Shown here piece after piece: positions 9,937-20,747 of a DNA stretch of 64,000 nucleotides. The stretch covers positions 711,623,637-711,687,636 of the forward strand of contig CM066033.1 of NCBI GenBank assembly GCA_033557465.1, written 5' to 3'. Under the pieces are notes generated by a model that had not been told where the DNA came from, did not search any database, and saw only the letters and a list, made by a program, of their open reading frames with translations. The position numbers were made by a program, and so were the translations under genes. Source of the stretch: Ichthyophis bannanicus. Its lineage: Eukaryota; Chordata; Amphibia; Gymnophiona; Ichthyophiidae. The number at the start of each line of letters is the position of its first letter. Positions within the stretch are counted from its first letter, which is position 1.

Positions 9937-10030
9937 ATTAAGGGCAGGTTGCTGTTTGGAGAGGACCTGAAAAAGCTGATGAAAGTCCTTAGAGATGCTC
10001 GCCCACAGAGGCTTTCAGCTTCCAGAAGTC
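9937..10030 (+). pseudogene. Gag fragment of an F/G-type DIRS element, right part
   Basis: The translation GRLLFGEDLKKLMKVL continues the gag interrupted at 8272. It aligns with GKLLFGEDLEKLVKDLGESK in elements F (about 42060-42120) and G (about 57830-57890). Similarity fades after about 10030. Confidence 0.6.
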
Positions 10031-10600
10031 ACTTGGGCTATATGAGCCTGCTGCTTGCCTGCATTATTTTCATCTGCACGTTGTGCTGGTGGCTGACCTC
10101 TATGGATCGCATTGCTGGTAGCTGAGGTGCCCGTGTGTGGAGTTAGAGTCTTGAAGCACTTCCTGGTGAGAGCAGGAGGTCATCGAGGGCAGATGATGTC
10201 ACTGTTAGGGGCCACATAAAGGAATGCTGACTGCTAAGGCATTACGCAAAAGGAGTGTGCCTAAAGAGCAGGAGATGCCCCTTAGTGCGCCCCTTTGTTT
10301 GGCATTTTAGTTATTTGGTTTCATTGAATCGGTTTGTTAGGGGGTAGTGGGAGTTAGTGTTTTGGTTGTGGGTAGGAGTATGGTAGTGATGCGAAAGAGG
10401 AGTTTGGTATATGAGTGTGGTGGAGGGTAGAAGGTGGAATTGGGTAGTTGGAGGATATTGTGGGATGGGGTTGTGGAATTGGTATAGTGAGGGAAGTATG
10501 GATATTGTAGGGGGAGGATGTATTCCATGTGTTTGGGAGTTGTAGGGTGGATGGTACAGGTATAGGAGAGGTGGTGAGTTTGTGTGTTGATGACTGTTAG
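10031..10600 (+). other. Unresolved stretch, possibly LINE 5' region
   Basis: No reading frame is supported. From about 10320 the plus strand becomes strongly G/T-rich with TTGGGAGT/GGTAGTGG-like runs. Its position directly before an endonuclease-like region suggests 5' sequence of the LINE that follows, but that is inference. Confidence 0.3.
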
Positions 10601-11650
10601 GTCCTTGTTACCTGAATTGCAGTTGATGCAGGATTTGTTAGAGGGGAGAAAGATTGGATTGTCTCTTTCTGACAGAGACTTGGGTTAGTGAGGGCAAAGA
10701 TTTTGTGCAGGGGTTGCTTGAGCAGATGGGTTATGTGGGGGTACAAATGGGCAGGCGGAATCATGGGGGCATGATGATTGATAGAGAGTGATTCTAGTTC
10801 AGCAGGAAGATGTAGGCCTTCCTGAAGGAGTAGAGGGAGTTTTTCTACGCGTGGGGAGGAGTGAGCGGGATGGAATTGTGTTGGGGTATTACCCTCCACC
10901 AATGATTCCCACACTTCCCAACTCAAGTTGGGAGGACATCTTGTGTGGAAGTGTATGTGGGAGGGATGGGTTGGTGGTGGGGAATCTTAAATGCCCATGT
11001 GGATGTGGGGGAAAGTGAGAAAGCAGCCTTTGTGTTGTCATCCTTGGCCAAGGGCAGGTAATTTGGGGTCTAACTCACTGGGGGGGGGGGGGGGTGGCAA
11101 ACGTTGGATTTGGTGTTTCAGAATAATAGTTGGATGGGGGGGAGGGAGGGATAAAAGGAGTGGTTGTTAAGCTTTTCTTGGTCAGACCACTATATGATTT
11201 GGTTTCAATGCCGATGGTGGGAAGGGGGGAGAGGGTGGGAGATAGGGGGGCTAGTCGATGTGGAGAAATGAGTGGGTGTGGTAGTTAGTCGTCGGGAGGC
11301 AGGGGTTAAGGATTGGGTCAAAATGTAGGTGGAGGATTGGCACCGGATGTCGGCTGAAGCTTTTGTTGTGGTAGTGCTAGTTAAGCATGTATTCGTGCGT
11401 GCTGGGGGCAGAAGCGATGGCTCACAGAAAACGCGTGAACATAAGAGGGGGTTGCAGCGGTTGGAATGTAGAGAGGAGGTGGATGCATTGCAGGGAGGAT
11501 AGAAAACTGCTGGTAGGAGGTGAATAAGTATATGCAGAATATTCACAGGTTGAAAGAGGAGTATTTTTTTGCATCAAATAGCTGAAGTGGGAAATCAGAC
11601 GAATGAGATTTTTTGTGTGGTGACCTCACTAGTTGGGGTTGGGAGTGTGG
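10600..11650 (+). pseudogene. Old LINE endonuclease fragment
   Basis: Degenerate frames contain endonuclease-like signatures: LVQQEDVGLP.., GIVLGYYPPP (a variant of VxLLYRPP) near 10870-10900, and a NLKCPCGCG-like decayed GDFN site near 10985-11010. Then come SSLAKGQ.IWG.TH and a decayed L.LVFQNNS..., ending in WSDHYMIW near 11180-11200, each in different frames. The order fits the apurinic-type endonuclease of an L2- or CR1-like LINE. Its RT appears to resume at about 12990 after two younger insertions. Confidence 0.5.
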
Positions 11651-11675
11651 TCAAGGGGGGGGGGGGAAGGTAGAT

Positions 11676-12165
11676 AGGGCCTGGCCCACCCTCTAGGTGA
11701 ACTAGGCAGTCGCCTAGGGTAGCAGGCCCTGGTGGGTGGCATTAGCTCCCCCTCATCCCAGTGATGCGACAGTTCATTACCGCCTAGCCTGCAAGGCCGC
11801 CCACCCCCCACCCGGCATCCAGCTTTTCACCTGGGGGAGGGGGCAGCACAGCGATGCCTCCGCTGCATCGGGCTTAAAGGTGTCAGCGTTAGCGTGCTCA
11901 CAGCCTGCTACTCCTGCTCCACTTTTGACACAACTTCCTGCCACTCCTACCTCCTCCAACAGGAAGTTACATCGGAGGGAGGTAGGAGAGGCAGGCTGTG
12001 ATCACGGTAGTGTGGACACTTTAAAACCCGGTGCAGCGGAGGCATTGCCATGCCACCCCCCCTCCCCCAGCTGAGAAGATGGATGCTGGGAGGGGAAGGT
12101 GGCATGGTGGTCCAAGTGGCACTGCAGTTTTCAGGGGGTGGTATGGAAACCCTCGGGCCGGCCCT
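11676..12165. mobile_element. Foldback non-autonomous DNA transposon, hAT-like termini
   Basis: Both ends carry the same inverted terminus, AGGGCC(T/G)GGCCC at 11676 and its complement ending at 12165. The whole element folds on itself: blocks such as GATGCCTCCGCTGCATCGGG (11852 on), GTGCTCACAGCCTGC and ACTTCCTG recur in reverse order on the other strand at 11960-12060, with a centre near 11950. Further out, GGCATCCAGC and CTGGGGGAGGGGG also pair. The AGGGCCGGCCC type of end resembles hAT elements. I could not find a clean 8-bp target duplication. Confidence 0.65.
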
Positions 12166-12174
12166 GGTGGTAGA

Positions 12175-12990
12175 AGATACGGTGGATAACTCTGTACTCC
12201 TTCCTGTTTCTCAGCCCGCAATCTTGGGGTTGCCTTTGACTCCTCTCTCTCTTTCTCCACACACATCCATCTGATAGCTAAGACCTGCCATTTCTTTCTC
12301 TATAGCATCAGCAGAATCTGCCCTTTCCTTTCTGAACACACTGCTAAGACGCTTATCCACTCCTTAATCACCTCCTGTCTTGACTACTGTAACCTTACTC
12401 CTTGCTGATCTCCCTTTAAATCATCTCTCTTCCCTTCCATCTGTTCAACACTCTGCTGCGCGGCTAATCTTCCGCCAGCCTCATCATGCCCATATTACTT
12501 CTCTTCTCAAGTCACTTCATTGGCTCCCTATCCGTTTCCGCATCCAGTTCAAACTTCTCCTGCTGACCTATAAATGCATTCACTCTGCGGCTCCTCACTA
12601 CCTTTCTTCTCTTATCTCTCCTTACAACCCCCCTCGGGAACTCTGCTCTTCTAGCAAACTGCTCCTGTCTGTGCCCTTCTCTTCTATTGTTAACTCCAGA
12701 CATGCCTACGCCTGGAACAATCTACCTGTGTCTGTACGCCAGGCACCTTCTCTAACCCTCTTCAATTCCAGGTGAAAACTTACCTCTTCGCTGCTGCTTT
12801 TGGATCTTGACTCACCTGATCTCCTTTTTCTTTTTCTTTCCCCCTTGTTTTATCCCTGCCTATACTTTCTGTGTTGTCTTTCTTGACTAGATTGTAAGCT
12901 CTGATGAGCAGGGACTGTCTCTTACATGTCTGTGCAGCGCTGCGTACTACTTGTAGCGCTATACAAATGCTCAGTAGTAGTAGTAATGGC
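12175..12990 (+). mobile_element. L2-like LINE 3' end
   Basis: Translation runs ARNLGVAFDSSLSFSTHI, then HSLITSCLDYCN, and then an open frame 12380-12775 with SAARLIFRQPHHAHITSLL, SLHWLPIRFRIQFKLLLLTY and AWNNLPVSVRQAPSL, the C-terminal region of an L2-type RT. The 3' end reads TTGTAAGCTC.GATGAGCAGGGACTGTCT and CAGCGCTGCGTACTACTTGTAGCGC, then a (TAG)n run at about 12972-12984. It is 5'-truncated and inserted in the older LINE. Confidence 0.75.
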
Positions 12991-14165
12991 GCAGTATATT
13001 TTGGAGAAAGTGCAGTTGTTGAAACAAGGTGTGGATGGGGGGATTTCAGGTTTAGAGATGAGGGAGAATGTTATGGTAGATCATCCGTTTGAGGAATTTG
13101 TGCCTCTTATGAGTGACCTCCTTTGGAAGCTTTTACTGGGGTTGCAGGAGACCTTTTCAGGGCTAGATCCCGCCCCATTTGGTAGGTTTAAAGAAGTTGC
13201 TCAACCTATGCGGGATTGGCTGTGTGACTTGGTCAGTGCCTCATTAGGGCAGGGCCAGGCTTCATGGTATTTAGAGGAAGCTGTGGTGAATCCTGTTTTG
13301 AAGAAGGTGGGGTGAGATAGAAGTGATTATCAGAATTATAAGCCAATTTTAAATTTGCCTAGGTTGGCGAACCTTATCGAAAGGGAAGTGGTGACACAGG
13401 TTGGTTCGTATGTTGGTTTTTTTTTCCTCCTTAGATGAGGGCCCGGGGGGGGGGGGGATTGAAATGGTAGAGACCCTTCAGGTGGTGGTGTTGGATCAGG
13501 CCCATGTTCATCTTTATTAGGGGATTTCGGTGCTGTTGATCTCACTAGAAATGTCTCCAGCATTTGACTTGGTAGAATGGAAGTTGTTACAGTTGTCAGT
13601 GGCTGGGAATTGGGGGAACTGTTTTGACTTGGATTCGATCTTTTATGAGTGATCATCTGTTGACAATTAATGGTGTGGGTGGGAAGTCACAGGTATATGA
13701 CTGGACATGGGGGATGCCACAAGGCTCCTTGTCTCTCTGATTATTTAATATTTATTTATTTAACCGTTTTTGTATACTGTCTTTCTTCGATTCAAGACTG
13801 TTTACAATGAACAGAACATAGCAGTGTGTCACAGCTGTTTTACATGGAATGGAACTTTTGAACATGAGTATTTACAGCCCTTGGGACCTCTGTGGTCTTT
13901 TGGATTTTGTTTTTTGGCATATGCAGACGATATACAGATATTGGCTCCTTTGTTAGGAGATGTGGAGATAGTAATGGGTCAATTGAATAGTTGCTTAGGG
14001 AAGGTGCAGGGTTTCTTCTGTGCACGTGGATTGGTGTTGAATGTGGATAAAACTGTGTGCTTGTGATTTGGGGCTGTACAGCAGGCAGAGCAGCGAGTAC
14101 TCCCAAGTGTTGCAGGCTACCTTATCATATGGAAGGATGAGTTGAAATCCTTGGGAGTACTCCTG
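12990..14165 (+). pseudogene. Old LINE reverse transcriptase fragment
   Basis: Broken frames give WYLEEAVVNPVLKK and YQNYKPILNLPRLANLIE (about 13265-13380). SLEMSPAFDLVEWKLL follows at about 13545, then GMPQGSLS near 13712 and AYADDIQILAPL at about 13918-13950. The tail reads GLVLNVDKTVCL and ends with a LKSLGVLLE-like motif at 14165. This is a complete RT order with many lesions. 13742-13840 looks like another small insertion between the GMPQGS and YADD motifs. The fragment stops where the 3' end of a minus-strand CR1 begins. Confidence 0.6.
13742..13840. repeat. Short interspersed insertion inside the old LINE RT
   Basis: Sequence starting TTTATTTATTTAACCG and running through ATTCAAGACTGTTTACAATG interrupts the RT between two motifs that are normally close together. 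It resembles the 3' tail of a LINE or SINE but is too short for me to classify. Confidence 0.4.
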
Positions 14166-14169
14166 GAGA

Positions 14170-14399
14170 GGGAAAACAGAGAAACATGACAGCAAAGAAA
14201 GACCACATGGGCTGTCTAGTCTGCACTTCCATATCAACAACAATAGTCCCTTGTTTACCTTTAGAAAGCTGTGTTTATCCCATGCTTTTTTGAATTGAGA
14301 TACTGTTCTTGTGTCCATCACTTCCACTGGGAAACTATTCCATGCATCTACCACTCTTTCTGTGAAGAAATATTTCTGCATATTACTCCTGAGTGTATA
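14170..14399 (-). mobile_element. Host CR1 LINE, piece 1 of 5 (3' end)
   Basis: On the minus strand this is the 3' untranslated end and last RT codons of a CR1 element (GRCME.FPSGSDGHK..., then AMGQTQLSK-like text). The plus-strand pattern, CAGAGAAACATGACAGCAAAGAAAGACCACATGGGCTG, marks CR1 3' ends and recurs at 46937. It breaks at 14399 where DIRS element B starts and resumes at 19585. Confidence 0.8.
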
Positions 14400-14775
14400 G
14401 CACAGTTACTTACCTGTAACAGGTGATCTCTGGGAACAGCAGGAATAAGTCTTCACATATGGGTACGTCGGTACCGACGGAGTCTGCGCGGGAACGCTTC
14501 CCAGCATCCAATCAGAACGCTTTTGGAAGCATCCCAACACGCCTGCGTGCTGCCTTCCCGCCTTCCCAACTGCCTCTCCTCAGTTAAGTTTTAAAGCTGA
14601 GACAGAGAGAGAGAGAGAGCAAGGAAGAGAAAGATAGAGATAGAGAAATGCAACTCCTAGGGGAGGTGGGTGGGTTGTGAAGACTTATTCCTGCTGTTCC
14701 CAGAGATCACCTGTTACAGGTAAGTAACTGTGCTATCTCCAGGAACAAGCAGGAATGAGTCTTCACATATGGGGA
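14400..14775 (-). repeat. Right terminal repeat and internal complementary region of element B
   Basis: 14400-14585 is the right end: the extension with palindrome ACCTGTAACAGGTG (14412-14425), then the repeat matching 19435-19584 inverted. A GA-rich tract follows at about 14600-14640. 14678-14775 is the internal complementary region, whose plus strand reads right end (GTAAGTAACTGTGC) joined to left end (TATCTCCAGGAAC). Confidence 0.85.
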
Positions 14776-15725
14776 CTCCCAAGCTGAGATGCCCAGAGGG
14801 AGTCCTAGCATGTTTAGAGTCTAGAAAGAGCCATGCTATTCCTCAGGACCTCAGGCATCCTGGGGATGGAGGGTAGGAGTTGAATACAGAAAAGGAGCTG
14901 TGGAACAGCTGGGCTATAACAGGGCTTCTAAAGGGGAAGACCACGTATAGAGGGCATCTAGTAGTAAAATATTGTAATATGGGCCTCCCTTGTTGGCATT
15001 GCAAAAGTCTACTAAGGTTCATATGGATCTGTTAGAAGAGCCAGTGAAGAACCTCAAGGGGTACCTCACTGAGAAGTAGAGGTAATAAAAGTAGAAAAAA
15101 CAAGTGGGGGTCAGAACCCTTCAGGGTGAGAAATAGCCCCAGGGGAAAAACTGGGGTAGTATAAGAGGTAGAGCTTCAGCGGAAGACGCAGAAGGTACTA
15201 TTAAAGAAAGCTTAAGCTGTTTTGGTCCAAAAACAGTACAAACCTAGGACCAAGATAAAAATGAGTCTGACCCAACTGGACTGGCAATGGAATTAGTCCA
15301 TGTAGGAGAGAAAGGGTATGGAGACCCTTATATCTGATAAGAAAGTAAGGACAGACTTAGGAGCGCTAAGCTTTAGATTAACTGAAGCTACGCAATGTCT
15401 TTCTTAAATGGGGTCAATTAGGAAAGAAAAAGGTACATGGAGAGCTTCAGGAGTACCTAACCCTAAAAGGTTATGGTAAGGAAAAAATTTGTTAATTACC
15501 ACAGGAAGTGGTTATAAGTGTAGAACCCTAAGTATGCTGGCACAGCATTGATAGGGGTAGTGCCCATCTGTCAGGATCATATAGGAATGTAAGGATATCT
15601 GCACCTAAACAGACAGATAAGTATGTGTATACATATCTGCCTAAAAAAATATATATCACTAGATCTATAAATATAAATATAGGGTATATATGCATATATA
15701 TATCGAGAGATATGTATGGGCAGAA

Positions 15726-15807
<82 letters not shown>

Positions 15808-17281
15808 GATAGATATAGATAGATATAGATATAGATATAGATATATATACACACGTCTCCAGGTATGTGGATGGAGAGATGTCTATAGAACCAGATCCCC
15901 CCTAGGGATATGGGGAGAGAGGAAGATTCATCTGATAGCAAGAAGGTTGATACCTGCTTGAATAGATGCATAGAGAATCCTCTTTCCCTGGTTATGACTG
16001 GCAGAATCAGAGGAATGGTCTCCCTGACAAGAAGGGGTCTAGATTCCTTTCAGAATTTGAGCTCTTGAATAACCAGGATGGCCTACGTGAAAAATGCAGA
16101 GGATAACTTCAGTCTGCAGGCAGGAAGTCCAGGACTGCAGTATGGAGAATGGATAGAGGATGCCACTGGAGGAAGATACCATAGTGACCCGCCTATGAGG
16201 GCAAGATGGGTATCAGGCGTCCTTTAGCTGCCACTGAAAGAAAATTATCTCTGACGAGAAGACCAAAGGAGATATGGGCCAAGCCAGGGAATTGGCCATT
16301 CTTTAGGTTTTCACGTGATGAAAGGCCTGAGTCTTATGTCTCAAAAGAGATTTAAGATGAGATGGTAAGGGTAGGGAATACCTACCAGTCATGAAACATG
16401 ACTGGGGGAACCCCTCCTAACCATCTGGGGTTATCTGCAAGGCAAGATACTAATGCTCTCTAGCAAGGGCCCATAGTGCAAAGCTACTCTGTAGAGTTGC
16501 AGAGAGCATGCTGCAGGTTGGTGAGAAGAAAAAACTGGCTGTGTAAAGCCAGTAGGTAACAAACTATTCTGCCAAGGACAAGGGGGCAAAGAAGAGAAGT
16601 TAACCAACCAGACTGTGATAATAGGGTTTCCCAAACGAGGTTGATAACCTGTTTGGGGCTCAGCACTGAGACCAGAAGGATTGCTAGTGGAGGGGAACCC
16701 CTGGTTGTGTGGTGAACAGAACCAGTGGCTTAACCACTAGGAATTGCTGTATCTGCAGCAACTACCAGGGCAGCGGAGAAAAATTATTTTCCCCTCCCCT
16801 TTTTTATATCGGGAAAAAGAAACAACAGACATAGTAGGACCTCCTATTGTCTGATGAGCTGCCCTAAGGTAATAAAGGGGGAGACAACTCTGGAAAGGAG
16901 AATCCCCCTGTGGAACAGGTAGAGGACCATAGGGGCTTACCAGTGTAAAAGAGCCACTCCTACCAACCAAATGTTGTAGTAAGAGGGAGGTAAGACAGAG
17001 TTGAAGGAGACTGACTATGCAGGAAGTCTCTGACAGGTGAGATGATACATGCCAGTACAGGGAAACAACTGTCTTATTGATAGTTGTCACTTCTCTTTTC
17101 CCAAAGAGGAAGAGAAAAACCTGTTAAGTATGGGCATGATCATCATAAAGACTCTTAGAGTTAAAGAAAAGATGTCTCATGAAGAGATATCTAGGAAGGT
17201 TAGGATAAAATTAGTGCACATACTTCAAGTGAAAAGAAACAGACTGCCACCCTAACCACCAACCAAGAGGGCAATGGTGAT
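14776..17281. other. Unrecognised internal segment of element B
   Basis: The segment sits where A-type elements have RT, RNase H and recombinase, yet none of their motifs can be read on either strand. Only short frames exist. It contains the CA/TA microsatellite at 15728-15850. It could be acquired sequence, an insertion with decayed ends, or polymerase sequence mutated past recognition; the first seems likeliest because the adjacent gag is still easy to read. Confidence 0.5.
15728..15850. repeat. (AC)n-(AT)n-(GATATA)n compound microsatellite
   Basis: About 31 AC units (15728-15790) are followed by an AT run and then AGATAGATAT/AGATAT units to about 15850. Long frames here in several phases are artefacts of the repeat. 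Confidence 0.95.
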
Positions 17282-19345
17282 CTATTTGAAACCCTGCGAC
17301 TGCTGGGTTTGTTGACCCTGTTGAGGTTGTGGATTCTTCAGACCAGGGCGATGTTTCCCCTGTTTGGGAACATCTGTATGATGGGCAGAAGATGGATAAA
17401 ACTTTCTCCCCCTAGGGGAAGAAAGTTTGGCATGACATTTCCTACCAACTGGGAAAGAAGAAGGCGTAGAACAGCCTCTGGAAACAGGAAAGTCAGTGGT
17501 TAACTGAGCAACCTGGAGTAAAGACTCCCTGTTAAAGAGATTTTCTCCAGTGCAATGAGTATTTCCCAGTCTTTCTTGTGCCCATTTGTCCAAGTCTGAA
17601 GCCTGGAGCCAGGCTTTACGTCGTGCCCCTATAGCTATAGCAGAAGTTCTGCTAACAGACTCAAAGGAGTCTAGGGAAGCACGAGTAAGAAACCTAGAGA
17701 TATTTTGAGCATGACTAACCAGTAAGGAATAGTCTGCACTTTTGGGCTCTTGAAGAAAAGGAGTCAAAAAAGTAATTTCTTTGTGACCTCCTCAAGAGAT
17801 AAACCCATATAGAAAATATATGAGAGAATTCTTGCTGAAAGCATAGATGCCTGGAAGGTTTGGCGTCCAAAGGCATCTAAAGTCTTAGACTCACAACTTG
17901 GCGGATAAGAAGAGTGCTTTTTAGTACTCTTCACCCGCCTCATTGCTGATTCTACAACAATCGAATGATGAGGAAGTTGAGTCTTTTGAAACCCTGGAGA
18001 GGGGGGCACCTGATATAGAAGATCAGTTGCTCTGGAAGGTGGGGGTACCTTTTAAAGGAGCTTCCCACATTCGTAGAAGGAGATCCTGCAAGGAATGATG
18101 CAAAGGAAGCATGATGTTCTCCTTTGCTCTCCCAGGAATATACAGGGATCCTGTATTCCCTTGTGTAGGATCCTGTCCAGGAATAGAAATGGCAAGTGAT
18201 TTTGCCATATCCAGGAGAAAAGCCTGAAAAGAAGAATCCCCAGAGGGAAATTCTTTTGGATAGGCTAGATCTGTTGAAGAACTAGCATTGGCACCGAGGG
18301 ATCTATCCAACTTTATAGGAATAGAAGATCCTGGATGGTGAAGTATGGGATCCTTCGAGGATGGTTGCCGGTACTGCAGGAGGTCGGGACCAGCGACAGT
18401 CGGTAGCACATCGTCCATGCTAGGGATCGATTCCAAACTCGGTATCGAGGGAAGCGAGCCTGATGAGAGAAACAAGGAAGGTGCCGACAGCAATGGTAAT
18501 GTGGATACCGGCACCGACTAAGGTACCGTATCCGATACTGATGGATGAAGGCCAGCCGGTGACAACTCTAACGGTATCGAAGAAACCGAGAGTGCTGGAC
18601 CTGGATCATCGGAACCGCGCCTTCGGTACCGTCTGGTGTCGGTACCCAGGCGAGTCGGTACCCAGTCCTCCAGACTGGAGATCGATTCCAGACTTGGCAT
18701 CGAAGGAAGCGAGTCTATCGATGCACATCTGGAGGGTACCGACATCAGTACTAGTATCGGTACCGGGATCGATACCGGAAGGTTGGTCTGCAGCGTATCC
18801 AATGGCCCCATAGGTACCGAGGACGCCAGACTACGATCCTTGGTGAGGAATGTTTCATTCAACACCATTGCCAATGCCGGGGTATCTGTACCGCTCGAAG
18901 CGGATGCCACCACCGAGCATGGCTCAGGTATGTTCTGTGAGGGGTGAACCTCAGGAACAACCTGAAACCCCACACGGGCTTTGGAGGCCGAAGACTCCCA
19001 CCAGGGTTTTGAAACCAGTGTATTCTCGAGGGCAAGGCCAGAGGCATCTCTATGCTGTGCATGAGATCTGCCACTCGAGGACTGGCTAGTCTTAACAGAC
19101 TGTTTTTGGGTTACCTGATCCTTTGTAGAAGAAGAGATTGTCGGTGCCCTGAAGTTGGATGGGGACCGCGTATCGAGGGGAACTCTATGCTGAAAGCTTC
19201 TTCCCACAATACTATTGCAGGAGGGACACTCCGGAGGAAAATGGTCAGGACCCAAGCAGGTTAGACACCAATTGTGAGTGTCTAAAATTAAGTTTGTACC
19301 GCCACAGTTTGTACATTTCTTGGGGATAGTGGCTGGCGGTTCCAT
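17282..19345 (-). pseudogene. DIRS element B gag-like ORF (stops and frameshifts)
   Basis: The likely ATG is at 19343-19345 (MEPPATIPKKC). The N-terminal zinc motif CTNC...CLTCLGPDHFPPECPSC is complete. A Ser-rich and Pro/Ser/Val-rich stretch follows, encoded by GGTACC/GGTATC-rich DNA. The conserved half then contains QDLLLRMWEAPL, FQKTQLPHHSIVVESAMRRVKS, LDAFGRQTFQASMLSARI, ASLDSFESVSRTSA and TGENLFN, with a Gln/Pro-rich tail ending at 17282. One stop lies near 18515; frameshifts occur near 18015 and 17765. The protein is clearly the same family as gag of elements A and C/D. Confidence 0.75.
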
Positions 19346-19434
19346 GAAAAGAAAACTAAAAAATAAAAGAAGAATTTTCTGCGGTGACAAGAGTATGCTC
19401 TGCCGGCTCCGCGGAAAAATGAAAACTGAGGAGA

Positions 19435-19584
19435 GGCAGTTGGGAAGGCGGGAAGGCAGCACGTAGGCGTGTTGGGATGCTTACAAAAGGGTTCTGATTG
19501 GACGCTGGGAAGCGTTCCCACGCAGACTCCGTCAGTACCGACGTACCCATATGTGAAGACTCATTCCTGCTTGTTCCTGGAGAT
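19435..19584 (-). repeat. Left inverted terminal repeat of element B
   Basis: Reads inverted to 14426-14585, including GGCAGTTGGGAAGGCGGGAA and CCGACGTACCCATATGTGAAG. It ends at the CR1 sequence TCCCTTTTACTC. Confidence 0.85.
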
Positions 19585-20335
19585 TCCCTTTTACTCTCAT
19601 CCTATGTTCCCTTGTAGCAGAGCTTGCCTTTATTTGAAAGAGACCCTCCTGTGCATTTATGCCACAGAGGTATTTAAATGTCAATATCATATCACTCCTA
19701 TTCCGCCTTTCCTCTAAAGTATACATATTAAGATCTTTAAGTTTGTCCTCATATGCAACATAATGAAAAACACTAACCATTTTAGTAGCCATCCTCTGCA
19801 CCCACTCCTACCTGCTTATATCCTTTTGAAGGCGTGGTCTCCAGAATTGCACACAGTACTCCAAATGAGGTTGCACCAGAGATTTATACAGAGGCATTGT
19901 CACCACCTCTTTTTTTCTGCTAGCCATTCCTCTCCCTATACATCCAAGCATCCTTCTGTCTTTTGCAGTTGCCTTTTCTCCCTGTTTAGCTATTTTAAGA
20001 TAGTCAGACACAATTACGCCCAGGTCCCGCTCTTCTTTTGTGGACAGAAGTACCTCACCCCCTACACTATATAGTTCCTTTGGATTTTTGCAGCCCAAGT
20101 GCATGACCCTGCATTTTTTAGCATAAAATTTCAGCTTCTAAATTCTAGACCATTCTTCAAGCTTAGCTAGTTCTCTCTTCATGTTAGCTACTCATTCCTT
20201 ACTCTATTGCAGATTTTGGTATCATCCGCAAACAAGCAAACCTTATCCAACAGCCCTTCCTCAATATCACTAACAAAATTGTTAAAAAGAATCGGACCAA
20301 GGACAGATCCCTGCGACACACCACTGGTAACCTCT
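19585..20335 (-). mobile_element. Host CR1 LINE, piece 2 of 5 (RT C-terminal part)
   Basis: Minus-strand translation carries the CR1 RT C-terminus: LFADDTKICN at about 20220-20250, MHLGCKNPKELYSVGG and KEERDLGVIVSDYLKIAKQ. Then come [27 protein letters not shown], and LNMYTLEERR.RSDMILTFK near 19690. It continues piece 1 on one side. At 20335 it breaks just after a GVSQGS-like box, and the codons before that are found at 36579. Frameshifts and stops are present. Confidence 0.85.
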
Positions 20336-20500
20336 ATCTCCAGGAACAAGCAGGAATGTAGTCTTCACATATGGGTATCGTCGGTACCAACAGAGCCTGC
20401 GCGGGAACGCTCCCCAGCATCCAATAGGAAAGCTTTTGGGATCATCCCACAGCACCTGCGTTCTGCCTTCCCACCTTTCCAACTCTCCCTCTTCAGTTCT
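20336..20500 (+). repeat. Left inverted terminal repeat of element C/D
   Basis: Inverted match to about 36395-36552: CATATGGGTATCGTCGGTAC, CGCTCCCCAGCATCCAATAG and CACAGCACCTGCGT blocks. The match over 16 kb of intervening sequence ties the two ends to one element. Confidence 0.85.
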
Positions 20501-20747
20501 TCGTTTTCCGCGGAGCCGACAGGACGCATACCCTGTCACCGCAGAAAATTTATTCTTATAATTTTGTTGTTTGCGGTCGCGTCTGCCTTCATTCGACGCC
20601 TACCGGTACTGCCGGTTTTCTTTTCTTCTTTTTGAACCCCCCACCCCCTAAAAAAACCTAGCTTTCTAAAAGATTTTTTCTTTCAGGGACCTTGCCCCTC
20701 TCGGTGCTAGGCGCCATTTTGGGCACTAGGCCAACCTTTCTTCAAAC

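Larger units (their letters stand above)
14400..19584 (-). mobile_element. DIRS element B, internally replaced (no polymerase or recombinase)
   Basis: Minus-strand A-type DIRS element with both ends: right terminus at 14400 (GCACAGTTACTTACCTGTAACAGG on the plus strand) and left terminus ending CCTGGAGAT at 19584. An internal complementary region lies at 14678-14775. Gag is present at 17282-19345, but the place of RT, RNase H and recombinase (14776-17280) holds about 2.5 kb of sequence without motifs and with a microsatellite. It therefore looks like a non-autonomous derivative that keeps gag and termini. The flanking CR1 resumes in register, without a visible target duplication. Confidence 0.8.

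Noticed and set aside
12050..12274. Reading frames in the foldback element
   Set aside because: They derive from GC-rich inverted-repeat DNA and differ between arms.
15528..15971. Frames rich in Cys/Val, Tyr/Ile or Thr/His on both strands
   Set aside because: They are translations of the (AC)n/(AT)n microsatellite.
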